Assembly (NCBI GenBank): GCA_023334545.1
Contig: JAADVB010000015.1
Span: 1 to 64,000 of the forward strand
Reading direction: 5' to 3'
Length of the DNA stretch: 64,000 bases
Origin: Salisapilia sapeloensis
Taxonomy: Eukaryota > Oomycota > Peronosporomycetes > Peronosporales > Salisapiliaceae
The translations under genes and the position numbers were made by a program. The notes under the pieces are model-generated. The model did no database searches and was not told the origin of the DNA. It saw only the letters and a program-made list of their open reading frames with translations. This document shows positions 9,318 to 20,613 of this stretch, one piece after another; the stretch's first letter is position 1, and each line of letters starts with the position of its first letter.

Positions 9318-10184
9318 CTAGTCTGTTATTGTGGTCATGAGCTCGATTTCTTTTGGTAATTCCAAGTTTCCACCTTCCTGCCTAGTCTTGGACGCGAGCT
9401 TTAGTAATTCGGCAAGCTTTTGCAACGAATTAAAAGATTTGACAGTCTTGTCGTGCTCCTGTACTTGGCAGTATACTTGGTCTGATTGAGGGAGCCATTT
9501 GTTCGACATGACATCGATGGGCGAGCCCAACTTGGCAGCCAGTTTCTTCGTAAGTCCCACCAGTGCTCGACTGGCTGGAGATGTCGACAGTATGTCTTCT
9601 GGACAAACATTTCCTGTGCTCTGCAAGAGTCCATTTTGACAAACAAAGATCATTCTGATACGAGGTAGCTGCTTTTCATTTGTACCGACGAAAGCCCAGT
9701 CGGATCCATTTCTCGTCAGCGTCTTTAAGCAAAATTTGTACTCTTTCAAATCATGGTCGTAGCTTGCGTACCTTGTGAATCGAAGCTTTTCAACAGTCAG
9801 AAAGACCCTACTGTCTTGGTCTCCAGTAGAGCTACGATTCATCGTCGGCTTCGTCCAGTCGCCAGTCATCTCGACTGTCATCTCAGTCGGCCGTTCTCCT
9901 CTTCTTTGCAATTTCCAAATGTATTCGAATGTATTATCCCCATGCATCGTAATACAGATATTTTCAGCATCTTCGTGTAATGTCTTTGCATCATCATTAT
10001 CCTCTGATCCTGTAAAACTGTTCGTATTCGTAGATGTCCAGGCATATACCCCAGGAAGGATCGTGTATGCATCTTCACTCTGATCTTCCTCTTCAGGTCG
10101 CGCATAGTTCCAATTGACTCGAGCATCAGCTTCCTTGAGTAATTCTCCTAACGCCCATCCAACGCATGTAGACAAGTCCGCCAT
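9318..10184 (-). CDS. Conserved-looking protein of unknown function
   Basis: This is a 288-residue single-exon frame whose composition fits a real soluble protein; I do not recognise the family. It has no signal peptide and no membrane segment. The first 30 residues look helical (CVGWALGELLKEADARVNW), the middle alternates short strands and acidic loops (NTFEYIWKLQRRGERPTEMTV, VEKLRFTRYASYD), and the end is helical with Leu/Lys (SLQKLAELLKLASK). It lies between the divergently oriented 5' end of the DHHC gene and the caprin-like gene on the same strand. Confidence 0.75.
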   Translation of the reverse strand: MADLSTCVGWALGELLKEADARVNWNYARPEEEDQSEDAYTILPGVYAWTSTNTNSFTGSEDNDDAKTLHEDAENICITMHGDNTFEYIWKLQRRGERPTEMTVEMTGDWTKPTMNRSSTGDQDSRVFLTVEKLRFTRYASYDHDLKEYKFCLKTLTRNGSDWAFVGTNEKQLPRIRMIFVCQNGLLQSTGNVCPEDILSTSPASRALVGLTKKLAAKLGSPIDVMSNKWLPQSDQVYCQVQEHDKTVKSFNSLQKLAELLKLASKTRQEGGNLELPKEIELMTTITD

Positions 10185-10327
10185 GACTAAATTCTAAATA
10201 TGTCTTCCGTACATGTAAAAAACAAAACGACCAAGCATGATTCCTGTCGAATCCAAATCATATATCTAACCTCGGTTAGTCTACCAGGCTAAACTACTCG
10301 TACTAGCTCCATCTCCATCAGGCTATT

Positions 10328-11528
10328 CTACGCTCCAACAGCGTCCTTCTTTCCCCGCTTCCGTCCTCTGGTCTTCTTCTTCGCCACTTGACCCTTCTCC
10401 TTTCCATCCGCGTCCGTGCTGATTTCACTCAACTTGGAACTCAGTCTCGTCAGCTGCTTCTCCACTTGCTCCAACTCTTGCTCGCTCTTCTCATACTGCT
10501 GCGCCAACGCTCTTTCTTCTGCTGTCATCTCGTACGTGTCTTCGATCGTAGACTCCGTGAAGAAGTTGAGTTCAGGCGCGACGCCAGGCGCTTGGCCACC
10601 AATAATCGCTGCCTCAATGTCTTCCGTATCGGGAATAGATACGGGCATGGACACAGGCGGGGCCTCATCGATTGCCTCTGGTGAGCCGATGTGAGACTCG
10701 ATCATGTCCTCAATCATGTCCTCCAAACCACTGTACGTGGTTTCGCACGCCAGGATCTCATCACTACTGGCCAGGTACTTCCTCGCCTCTTCAATAGATT
10801 CATCCAAGTTGCTAAAGAAGGAGAGCTCGGCTGGTGGGCGCGTATTGCCCAAAATGAGTTTGCAGAAAAAGTCGAGGACAGTCGGAACGTCGTCGCCGAT
10901 GGCGTGACAAAGGTTGACTGTGTGCAACACCTTGAGGATGGCTTCGACGCCTTCCATCGGGTGAGCTGGTTCGTCCTCAGATTTCGTCGACATGCCGTCG
11001 TTGTGCTCGTCCGATTGCTCTACATTGTCTTCCGGGGTAAGCGACGGCGCTGGTGAGCTTTCAGCCGTTTGGCTTTGTTCCTCTTGCGTCTCTTTCGCTT
11101 GTTCCTAGGTTAAGCGGTAAATGTGGTGCTACCGATAGATATGAAGACCAGAACGTACTTGTTTGAAGATGTCGAAGAACTGCTCGCGTAGAGCTTGATA
11201 CTCTGTGACCATTTTTTCCAAGTGCGGTTTGTTCTGCACAAGCTCTTGCTGCTGCTCATTCAGTACCTACAGATAAAATTAGTAAGTACGGTATTCGCCC
11301 GCAAACCTCTGCACAGCAAGCACATACCTTTCCATCCTCCTTGACTGCCGTTTCTAAAGATTTAATCTTTTCTAATTTCTTGCGAGACGATCGAAGGCGC
11401 TTGTAGAGCGCCGTCATGTACGGATTTTCAGCTGCCTGGGCCATGAGCTTCTCGTGCTCCTTATTCTGCTTCTCCCGCTTCCCTGGCGTCGTTCCCACCT
11501 TGATCGTAGCTTTGGTCTTTCCCGTCAT
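10328..11528 (-). CDS. Caprin-like RNA-granule protein
   Basis: This encodes a 361-residue protein from exons 11528-11328, 11266-11159 and 11104-10328 (introns of 61 and 54 nt, phases agree). The N-terminal coiled region (NPYMTALYKRLRSSRKKLEKI, then LNEQQQELVQNKPHLEKM) matches the start of the caprin HR1 block, where 'KKLRNLEKKK...GERLNQDQ' occurs in animals. The following segment, LKVLHTVNLCHAIGDD, ELSFFSNLDE and ETTYSGLEDMIEDM, follows the order of the caprin dimerisation domain. A short motif PELNFFTESTIED recalls the conserved NF motif further on in animal caprins. The C-terminus is coiled-coil and ends in a basic tract (KKKTRGRKRGKK) rather than the long Gly/Arg-rich tail of animals. Animal caprins bind RNA and G3BP in stress granules; here that role is inference. 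Confidence 0.6.
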
Positions 11529-11652
11529 CTTCGTAAATGGCCTCTCTTCCACCTACTTTGCTACGTCTTTTGACACCATTCGTCCGTCGCTCGGGAGAGG
11601 CTACGTGGATGGCACAGTAATGGTACATTCAATTTCGTGTTCTTTCATTCTC

Positions 11653-14600
11653 TTAGACTGCTTCGGTAATCTCGTCCTGGAAGACGGACGCAGAGGGCTC
11701 AGCGCCTTGGCTCACATCTACTTCGGATGCTCTACGCTTAGCCTCTAGCTCTTGTTCATAGTTCTTCACTTCTTCGAACCCGTTGCTCTCTTCCTCCTGG
11801 TCTGCAGATGTCGTCTCGGGCATCCCGAGCAGTTGTTTGAAGTGCGGACTCACTTGGTCGATCACTTGGCTCGTTTCATCCAAGAGCGTTGCACCTGTGT
11901 CAAAGTTGCTAACTCGCTCGAGAACATGTTCATTTCGCAACACTAGCAGTAGATTGTACAACGCCTGCTGCGCTGTTTCGACAACGACTGCTTCACCGTC
12001 GCCAAGCTCCTCCACGTCCCGCACATTCAGCTTCACGACCAATCGACGTACGACTTCCAGCCAAATCTCTCGGAAGTTTGGCAATGGTAGCAGTTCACTC
12101 AAATGGTGCAGGAACGTCTTGGACAGGAGCGTCACACTGTTCAATGCGACTTCCCACCCCGCTTCCTTCTCATCCAACGCAAAGACCACTTGCTCAAAGC
12201 ACTTTTGCCACTCGCTCGCATCAATCGGGACAGTATTCACCACAAGGCTCTCGTATACACCTCTCCACGCTTCTTTCGCGACTTCACTCCGTCCATCATC
12301 TACATACGCGAGCATCACTCGTAGCATGAGGATCCACTCCTCACCTTTCAACTCACTCGAATTAACTACACGCTGCACCAACGCCAGCGCACTTGCAGCA
12401 TACGAAGTGTCTGTGAACCTCAGTACGAACGCCTTCCAGAGTTTCATATTGTTAGAAGTGACGTGACCATCTACCAAGAGCTCTGCTGCTTCAAAGCAGA
12501 CGTTGATCGCTTGGTTGTTTGCCACGAGGTTCTCGAGAATGCCGAGCAAGACGTCCCAATCATGAAAGGTGGACATGTACGCCAGATTTGCACGTAGTGT
12601 GGACAAGAGTCCGGATGCTAGACGCTGTCCTAACGCGAGGTACAAGGCATCATCTAGCGTCGCTAACAGCTCCATCGTCTCCATCAGCCTCGTACGCAAT
12701 TGGTCGTCATGGAAGAGTCGGATGCTCGATCGTAGGATGTGTACGACGACTCTTTCTGCCAGCGCTTCTTCCATTGGAGTCGACAGCGCAGTGGATGCGA
12801 ATGAGTGGAAGGGAGCCCAGAGCTCTAGCGACAGCATACGAGAGGAATTGGCGAGGATGGCATCGACTGCCAGCTCTGCCATGACGATCGCATCGTCTGT
12901 CTTGTCCACACGTTGCATAGGTAGCAAGGTTTCCACGAGCGACACGAGCGAATGATCTGGCAGTCGACGTACCATCTTCAACCAGTTTTCCTTTTCCAGT
13001 ATGCCTCCACCTAGAGCAGTTACATGCTCCTTTATGGTCTGCTGAACACGCAATGCCTGTTCCTCCGCAGCATCTTCTTCACTCCACAAGTAGCTGGATA
13101 GAGACGTCCAGAGGGAAGAAGATGGAGAGAGAGGTTGCTGGCGCATCCTCTTGGTTTGTGCAGGTGGTAGCGGCACACCTTTGTCATCGACAAAGTCTTC
13201 TCGCTCTGTAATCGACTCCGGCAAGGTCTCGAGCTCATTCAAAAGCAGCATGCAGTCCACGACACTCGGCCAAGCGCCTGCCAAGTGACCACTTCGTGTC
13301 TGGACGAACTCAAAGATGAGTTTCAAACACAACAAGGCACGTCTCGTCATTGCTGCTTTCTCCAGATCGTCTTCCATGAACGAAGGCGTGAGCATTGGAG
13401 ACTCGACTGGATCTCGCTCCATCTCATTCTGACCAATGAGACTGTCTTTTCGAACGACGCTAGTCGTTGCTCGTTGCTTTGGTGGCACATACGTGACTTC
13501 ACCCTGTAGCACTTGATGGGCGAAGGTCGCAAAGTGGGTGGTCAACGCTGCCATGACACGTTGGAAGCGGTCCTGCATGCCATAGTAGAGCGCAATCACG
13601 GCAAAGTCTCGGAGACCGTCGAGAGCTCGCTGCATATTGGCGGCATCTCTCGTCTTGCTCAATGCGTCAAGCACACTCGTCAGCGTAGCGTCTGCAACGA
13701 GAGAGAACATGTCTTTCTCATACAATCCAGCACGGAGCTTGAGGATGCTCGCGTTGGACGAGAAGCTTGCACCCACGACATTCTCACTGCGCTTCAAGAC
13801 ACCCTCCCACTGGATAGAGTATCGGTCGACGGCAGATGAAGAGTCGACATTCGGTGCATCTGGTTGCATCTGGATTTCCTTGTTCGCGATATTGTCATAC
13901 AACTGCTCCAAGTAGTCTTTTGGCAAGTCCTCTCCTCCGTTAATGCCTCGATTGTTCCTGATAAACTCTTCCAACGTCATTTTCTTTGCGATTTGACTTG
14001 AATGCAAGTCTGTGTTTAAGAGAATGATACTAAATGCAAGGACGAACGCAGCATCTGCGTCTTTGAACGGACCAGAATCTTGGCATTGACTAAAGAAGTG
14101 CTTCGAAAACGCTTCCATCAATCGATCGATCTTCTGAGCTTCACCAGGTAGACGGAACCGAGCGAGGAACTCACGAAGAGCTTCATCTAAAGATGTGCAT
14201 TGGGAAAAGTCAAACATAGAAACATACGCGTCTCGGACGGCACAGTTGAATGGTAGTTTGTCCTCCGGTCCGTCGCCAATGTAGTCTCCAACGAGCGTCT
14301 TGTCCAGCCCAGGCGTGTGCAGGAGGAAGCTGGCCACGTCCTCGGCAGATGGCTGCTCTGGAAGCAGACCTAGCTGCTGTGCAAAGGCCATCCAGTGCTT
14401 TTGGTCTGAATTGAACTTGTCGGCAGCTAGAGCATACCTCTTCTTCGCACGCTTTCGCTGCTGCAAGACCTCTGCCGCGCGTTCACGAGCAGTGTGTAGC
14501 ATCGCGAGTTGGTCTGCGCTGTCATCTTGCTCTGACTCACTGTCACTGGCGCTAGATAACACGCGCTGCATCAAGTCATGAACGGATGAGAGAGGGGGCA

Positions 14601-15981
14601 TGTCTTGGAGAGACACGTCAGAGGAGGAAGCTGTTTGTTCCGTTAGTTCAGATGAAAATGAAGTAGAAAGAGGACAACGACGGGCGATGGACTCGATAAC
14701 AGCTAGTAAAGACTCTAGACATAGGTTGGTAAGTGCGTTCAAAGACCCGTCTTCGCTCTCCATCGCTTGACAGTTACGCGCGAGACTTTTGCACAAGACT
14801 TCGAAGAGGTTGGTGCAATGGACATCGCAGTCGTAATTTATATACAGGTCGAGCATGAGTGCTGGTTCGCGACAGAACTCTAACAAAGATTCTAGCGCCA
14901 ACTCCTTCTGTTCAGGGGTGCACGACGGACTGTCGATCAAGCGCAAGTGAACGCTGGTGAAGAAGACTTCTAACTGGACCTTTAAGTGATCCTTGATCGA
15001 GTTGAAAAGATTGAAGACGACGCGAAGCGTGAGGGACAGGACGGAGAGATCCTCCGTCTCAGAGTTTTGGAGTAAGAACTTTGACAAGTCGCCCTGGAGC
15101 ACAGTGACGAGGCGAGGGTGGGATCCGAGACCTGTACCAGACGTCTCGAGAACGATGTTGATCAGACGCAAGCCCAAGACACGGGTACTGTCGTCATTAT
15201 CAGCAGGACTGATGAGCTTGACGAGGAACTCGAGCATGCGTTCAAGCAAGAAAATACCATAGGGTACTGTACGCGACAAACTAGTGCTGCTTTCTACATC
15301 TGGGCTACTCTCATCTTCTTTCGTGCCTTCCTCTAGCTCTTCTAATCGGTCGAAAACAGAAAGAGTGATGTGGGCGAGGGCGTTCTCAGCTGCTCGACGC
15401 AAGTGTATCGATGCACGAGATTGGTTTCGAACGCGATAGCAGAGCTGAATAATTGCCCAGACGTTGACACCTGTAAGCGCAGCGCCGGCATCACATCGCA
15501 CGGCAAATTCAGCCAGTTCGAGCAGTTTAAGTAAAACGTCTTCGTCGTCATCCCGATGGGTTTCCTCGAATCGACAGCGAGCTACACTAGTGGCGAGTCG
15601 GTTGATGGCAACATCAGCACGCAACGAGTCAGCGGAGAATAGACTGTAGAGTAGGAACTTATGGAGAGAGGATAAGGCAGCTCCTGTGATAAACCCGCTC
15701 GTGGCTTCCGACTCGATGACCATGATGAATGGGAGCAAGTATGTAACTGCATCAACGTCCGAAAGGTCGTTGACGCCCTGTAGTTCATAGTGTAGTTGCT
15801 GGAAAGCTCGGAGTAAAGGAGACTGTGTAGCTGCTGGGATCTCATGATGGAAGCGATCGGACGAAGCCCAGCGGGCGTTCACACGCATCATGGACAATAC
15901 ATTATGTATTTCTCCCTTGACGACGTTCATAGCGGACGCCATGACGCGGGACTCGTGCTTATTCCGTCCTGGGAGGTCCAT
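11653..15981 (-). CDS. GBF1/GNOM-type ARF guanine-nucleotide exchange factor (Sec7 domain)
   Basis: A single exon encodes 1442 residues. Large ARF-GEFs of this class activate ARF1 at the Golgi and drive COPI coat assembly. The N-terminus (NVVKGEIHNVLSMMRVNARW) is typical of the DCB domain of GBF1/GNOM and distinguishes it from the BIG class. The HUS region follows (GVNVWAIIQLCYRVRN, FEVLCKSLARNC). The Sec7 domain spans roughly residues 500-700: LVGDYIGD, then RLPGEAQKIDRLMEAF with the catalytic glutamate near residue 611, then FVLAFSIILLNTDLHSSQI and the closing FIRNNRGINGGEDLP. Helical HDS repeats fill the rest. The LPGEAQ glutamic finger is intact, so it should be active. The start at 15981 is the first ATG of the frame. 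It is divergent from the TBC gene, about 220 bp between starts. Confidence 0.95.
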   Translation of the reverse strand: MDLPGRNKHESRVMASAMNVVKGEIHNVLSMMRVNARWASSDRFHHEIPAATQSPLLRAFQQLHYELQGVNDLSDVDAVTYLLPFIMVIESEATSGFITGAALSSLHKFLLYSLFSADSLRADVAINRLATSVARCRFEETHRDDDEDVLLKLLELAEFAVRCDAGAALTGVNVWAIIQLCYRVRNQSRASIHLRRAAENALAHITLSVFDRLEELEEGTKEDESSPDVESSTSLSRTVPYGIFLLERMLEFLVKLISPADNDDSTRVLGLRLINIVLETSGTGLGSHPRLVTVLQGDLSKFLLQNSETEDLSVLSLTLRVVFNLFNSIKDHLKVQLEVFFTSVHLRLIDSPSCTPEQKELALESLLEFCREPALMLDLYINYDCDVHCTNLFEVLCKSLARNCQAMESEDGSLNALTNLCLESLLAVIESIARRCPLSTSFSSELTEQTASSSDVSLQDMPPLSSVHDLMQRVLSSASDSESEQDDSADQLAMLHTARERAAEVLQQRKRAKKRYALAADKFNSDQKHWMAFAQQLGLLPEQPSAEDVASFLLHTPGLDKTLVGDYIGDGPEDKLPFNCAVRDAYVSMFDFSQCTSLDEALREFLARFRLPGEAQKIDRLMEAFSKHFFSQCQDSGPFKDADAAFVLAFSIILLNTDLHSSQIAKKMTLEEFIRNNRGINGGEDLPKDYLEQLYDNIANKEIQMQPDAPNVDSSSAVDRYSIQWEGVLKRSENVVGASFSSNASILKLRAGLYEKDMFSLVADATLTSVLDALSKTRDAANMQRALDGLRDFAVIALYYGMQDRFQRVMAALTTHFATFAHQVLQGEVTYVPPKQRATTSVVRKDSLIGQNEMERDPVESPMLTPSFMEDDLEKAAMTRRALLCLKLIFEFVQTRSGHLAGAWPSVVDCMLLLNELETLPESITEREDFVDDKGVPLPPAQTKRMRQQPLSPSSSLWTSLSSYLWSEEDAAEEQALRVQQTIKEHVTALGGGILEKENWLKMVRRLPDHSLVSLVETLLPMQRVDKTDDAIVMAELAVDAILANSSRMLSLELWAPFHSFASTALSTPMEEALAERVVVHILRSSIRLFHDDQLRTRLMETMELLATLDDALYLALGQRLASGLLSTLRANLAYMSTFHDWDVLLGILENLVANNQAINVCFEAAELLVDGHVTSNNMKLWKAFVLRFTDTSYAASALALVQRVVNSSELKGEEWILMLRVMLAYVDDGRSEVAKEAWRGVYESLVVNTVPIDASEWQKCFEQVVFALDEKEAGWEVALNSVTLLSKTFLHHLSELLPLPNFREIWLEVVRRLVVKLNVRDVEELGDGEAVVVETAQQALYNLLLVLRNEHVLERVSNFDTGATLLDETSQVIDQVSPHFKQLLGMPETTSADQEEESNGFEEVKNYEQELEAKRRASEVDVSQGAEPSASVFQDEITEAV

Positions 15982-16203
15982 CTCGGACGACTACGTGTAC
16001 AAATCGGTCTGCTTGCAGGTGTCGTGTCCGGACCAGATTACTCGCTTGGATACTACCATAGAAAAACCGTTAAACAGCGTTTATTTTGCAGGACTTTGGG
16101 ATTTTAGCCAGTTAGATTGCATACCGCTTCATTAACAGCCAATTGTAGCCTGGTCGGACGGAGATCAGGAGGTCATTCCCACTTACGACAGCGTGCAGGC
16201 GAT

Positions 16204-18240
16204 ATGGAGGGATCAAGTGAAGTACGGAAGCTTTTTATACTTGCTATGACATTGCATACACAATACGGTCTTTATGCGTGTATTAATGGATGGTAAAGGT
16301 AGAAGACAAACATGAAGAGGCACCTAGACAGTCGACAGTTGGGAAATGGCCATCGAGTGTGCTGGAGGCTGCGAAAGGTAGAGCCGCTTCAGCTCGAAAG
16401 TCTTTCGGTCCGCAATTGCAGAATGTGCGAGACGCTACTTCCAAACGGTACGTCTACTCTTTCGTCTATAAGAAGTGTTATACGTCCAGGATGCATATCG
16501 CCACTGAGATATATCCAAGCACATTCTACTGTCGTTTATGCCTTTAGACAATTGTATTCTACTTTTTTCCAATCGATACTAATCGGAACTGTTTGGATTA
16601 GATTGGAAGGTTATCATCCGATTAATAAAATGCGAGACTCTGCTGTCTCTGGTTCGTATTTTAAAGCGCATCGAGTAGAGACGTTTATTCTCATATTCGT
16701 TTCTTCGTAGCTGCATCCATGGGCAAAAAAGGCATGCAGCCTGCCATCTCTCGCGTCTACAGTGGTTCTTCCCAAGGTACCCTTGACTAACATTTGTATG
16801 TCTAAGATGACTTTAACGACCGATGTGCCTGCTAGGTTACCGCATCCTCCGGACCAAACTGTCGTCTGCAGCACCCATGGCAGAGAAAATGCAAGCCATG
16901 GGATTGAGTATGGTGAATGATGTGCTTGGAGATTCTTCTCCGCTCACGGAGCTTCCTATCATCGATCGCCCGATCGAGTCGAACGTCCGCTTTCTGGAAA
17001 AGTATAAAAGATACACACACAGCAGTGCCTTGCAACAGAAAACGAGAGCTCAGAAGCTTCGTCAGTCTATCCCATCCTACTCGACTGCAAGAACCAGTTC
17101 GATCGTGTCGGAGGAGAACGCTGCCACTGCATGCTTCTCTCGGCCGTACATCCTTGGCACCATCTTACTGTATGCCGGTGACCTCGCAACGGTTGCAGCT
17201 GCTGGAAACATCAACCGAGCCACTCGGATCTTTACTCAATCTGAGAAGAAGCTGTGGCATTTTGCTATCCGGTATGGTGGCATCCCAGAATCCATGCGTC
17301 TATCGTGCTGGGAGCATACTGTCAGGTACATATTCTGCAGTCAACTAGTATAAACTCTTCCTCATTTGTGTTTTATAGAGTGGAAGAAGCACGTGCGAAT
17401 TCAGAGCAAGATTACGACACTTACCTTCACATGGCATTGTCCAAAGGAGAGGACTCGGAGCTCATTGCGACGGACGTTCGTCGTACTTATGGCCGAGTGC
17501 CTCCTCATAGAAGACCGGAAAAGGAAGAAGTTGTGGAAGATGTGGAACCGGATGAGGCACAGATGAAGCAGCTCAGTGACGTTCTCCACGCTTTAGCAGG
17601 TCGATTCCCAACCGTCGGGTACTGCCAAGGCATGGATTACATTGCTGCCCACGTCCTTCGTCACACTCAATTCGTCGGGACTGCGAACGAGTCTCAATGC
17701 GAACGAGCATTCTGGTTCCTTGTTGCTCTCTTTGAGCACTACGAATTGAAACAACTCTTTTCGCCTGGACTGCAGAAGCTACAGGTCTTGTGTTTCCAAA
17801 GTCATCGTTTATTTGAAGTTGTCACGCCAAGATTGTCTGCATCCTTTACGGAGCAAAAGGTCATCATTGAAATGTTCACGGTCGGGTGGTTCCAAACGCT
17901 CTTCTTGTATCTGAACGCTCTGCCTACACATACGCTTGATCGTGTTTGGGATATTTTCCTGGTGGAAAAGAACTCCAAGATTTTGCATCGAGTGGCAATG
18001 GCCTTGTTGGCGTTTGCCGAGCGAGAAGTGCTGGATGCCAAGCAGGGGACAATTGACGACGTCATTCAGTTCTTGAACACATTTGACGACCGAAAAGGAT
18101 TGTTGGATTCGGAAGTCCTATTACATGAAGCCTTGCGTATTAAGGTCACGAATAAGCGATTGAAAAAGCTGCAGAAGCAGTTTTTTAAGCGACAAAGTGC
18201 TAGACTAAAGAGTGGTGGTGGCTATAACAATCTCATGTGA
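16204..18240 (+). CDS. TBC-domain Rab GTPase-activating protein
   Basis: This encodes 544 residues from exons 16204-16221, 16299-16447, 16602-16651, 16711-16776, 16836-17325 and 17379-18240; all introns are GT-AG and the phases agree. The first two small exons are the least certain, and translation could instead begin at 16290. The TBC domain starts near residue 239 with RYGGIPESMRLSCW. The catalytic arginine lies in DVRRTYGRVP (about residue 289) and the glutamine in YCQGMDY (about residue 338), so both fingers needed for Rab GTP hydrolysis are present. The region before it is basic and of low complexity, and the C-terminus is a Lys-rich helix. Its divergent partner is the ARF-GEF, another trafficking regulator. 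The Rab it acts on cannot be told from sequence. Confidence 0.9.
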
Positions 18241-18351
18241 GAGACGTAACATGGTGGAAACGTACGATATCGTGTCAATTTCATTTCTAGAGCTATTTTA
18301 GGCTTTGCCTTCTGTCGCTTTGTCAAGATAGACGAGCAGAACGAGTGTTAG

Positions 18352-19990
18352 ATGGATGATCTACTAGAGCGTATTGGGAGATACTTTGATGAAAAAGAGG
18401 GTCGGCGACAGAAAAGCTTTTCTGATGCAGTGACAAAGCATCTTGCTTTGGATAGTGTGCCTAACTTGGAAAAAAAGGAGGAGCGAAGGATACATGAAAC
18501 TTTTCGCCGCACACCATCAGCGTCAAGCAATGCTATGAACGTAGCCAAAGAGTCGGTGGTGCCGAGATTACCAATTTCACGACACATGCCTGTCAGAACA
18601 GATAGCATCGGGTCTGGAATCTCTACAGAGTCCAAAACCTTTAGGAGAACATCGAGGAGCTTGGAATCGAGAGAATGTGGCGCGAGTGAAAGTACAAAGT
18701 CAAATTCATCGGATAGCAATCGATTTCATAGCGCACGGTCAGCTCCAACTTATTCAAACGTCAAGTCCAGTCGAAAGCGACTAACGAAGGCACAGAAACG
18801 ACATCGATCAAAAGACAAAAAGGAGCGCATCAAACTAGCTAAAGAGATGGCCAAGGCAAAAGCTGTGAAAGTTGAAGCTTCTTTAGCTGCAGCAAAGCAA
18901 CGAGCGGAGGAAATATTACTGGAAAATCAAAGGCAGAAGCAGCTTGCGATTGAAAAGCGCAGAGAGGAGCAGCGACGTGTTCAAGCAGAAATGGAGAAGA
19001 TAGAAGCCATTCGGGCGCGAGACAGAGAAGCGCTGGAACGTGCAAAAGCGAAGAGCTTAAAAATAAACAAAGATAGTTTGCATAAGAGCTACAAGGTACC
19101 GGAGACTGTTGTGCGAGACACGGAACCAACTCACAATAACCAAGAAGAGGTAGAGGATGGCATTGTGGGTCAAAGTGAAGCCTTCTTTAAATCAACTGCA
19201 GGTCACAAGGAGTTCTTCCTGCAGCGATTGGAAAGACTGGAAAAAGATCGGGTACGATGACATTGAGATTGATATGTAAATAAAAATGATAATTGCATAC
19301 ACTTTGTAGATGGCACTTCAAGATCGTTTTAAGGGCCGTCGAGAAACTACTCTTCGGGTGCAAGTGAGAGAACAAAATCGGAGGAAAGCACAACTTGATC
19401 AAGTTCGAAACGAAAACTCTTCATTTCAAAATGAAAATAAAGCTCTTGCTGTTGCCAACGCTGAACTGGAACGGGAAGTGAAGCGCTTACAAGAAATATG
19501 CGATAGTATCACTAGCCAGCATCGAAAGTTAAATGAAAAAGCAGATAAGAAGAGACGAAAGCGAAGGCAAGAGATGGAAGCAATGTTTTCAAAGGAAGCT
19601 ACCATGAAAATGCACACAGAGTTGCTACAGGACGAAACTCGAAACTTGAAAGATGCTGCTAAAGCTAGGGCTAAAGCAAAGGAACGCCTTATAAAGAAAG
19701 AAAGAATGCTGAAGAGAATTTTACCGTCTTTTCACCGGCCTTATAGAGCTTCCAACCAGAACAGTTCCAACCAAGCTGAAGAAGGCGAGTGGGCTCTGTC
19801 ACCAGATTTGGCTGAAATGGACGTTATATCAGATGGCAGGAAAGCAGCAGAAACTCGTGATGGCAAGACCTGGAGTCGCGATGATGGGCACGGACTGGGA
19901 GATTTAAACGGTTCAACCGTGAGGGACTTATTTTGGATGCCGAGAAATAACAAACTCAGCACTATACCCGAGGATGAAGAGTTTAAATAA
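18352..19990 (+). CDS. Coiled-coil protein of unknown function
   Basis: This encodes 526 residues from exons 18352-19251 and 19310-19990, joined in phase 0 over a 58-nt intron. I recognise no family. The first 150 residues are Ser/Arg-rich and probably disordered. From about residue 140 there are long charged helices (KDKKERIKLAKEMAKAKAVK, then EKRREEQRRVQAEMEKIEAI), resumed after the intron (ENKALAVANAELEREVKRLQ). The C-terminus turns acidic (STIPEDEEF). A structural or cytoskeletal role would fit, but nothing in the sequence proves it. Confidence 0.75.
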
Positions 19991-20613
19991 GCTACATTGC
20001 GAGCAATCTTTGTATTATAAGAGTAACTTGACTAGTTAAAGTATTTTCGTATGTTGAATTACTTTTATGAGTTTAAGCATCATCTATAGTATTCGTAGAT
20101 AATGAAGACAGCAATTTGCAGGTAAGTCGGTTCATTTCCAAGCGAAGAGTCTTGTCCGGTAACCATAACTTTTATAAATGTATGTGTCAATAATCGGTGC
20201 TCATAGTGCATCAGGACATCATTACTCTCTCAGCTAGCATGCTAGCCTGTTCCAGTTGTATGAACAGTGGAATAGTATCAGTACTCGAAAGAGGACAAAG
20301 GCAATATGCCAGATTACCACTGGATATGGCACGCCTTTTGAACTTGATCTATATGACTATTTATATTCATCAATTTACAACTACTCAATGTTTTGCGCCT
20401 TTCTTGATATACGATAGATGAGTGCCGCACTTTGCTCATAAATATACTGAATGTGCCCATTATTCCCCAGCATCGAAATGGACTTTTATGCTGTCAAATT
20501 GAAGGGTCATGTTTACGAATACATACAGTCACTCATATCATGATGTATGTGTGAAAACGTAAACCAAGTAGAAATCACTTTTCGACCAGAAACAAATCGA
20601 AAGTCCTAGTATC
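19991..20613. other. Intergenic region, no gene seen
   Basis: AT-rich flank between two plus-strand genes. No convincing frame, RNA gene or repeat is visible. Confidence 0.5.
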
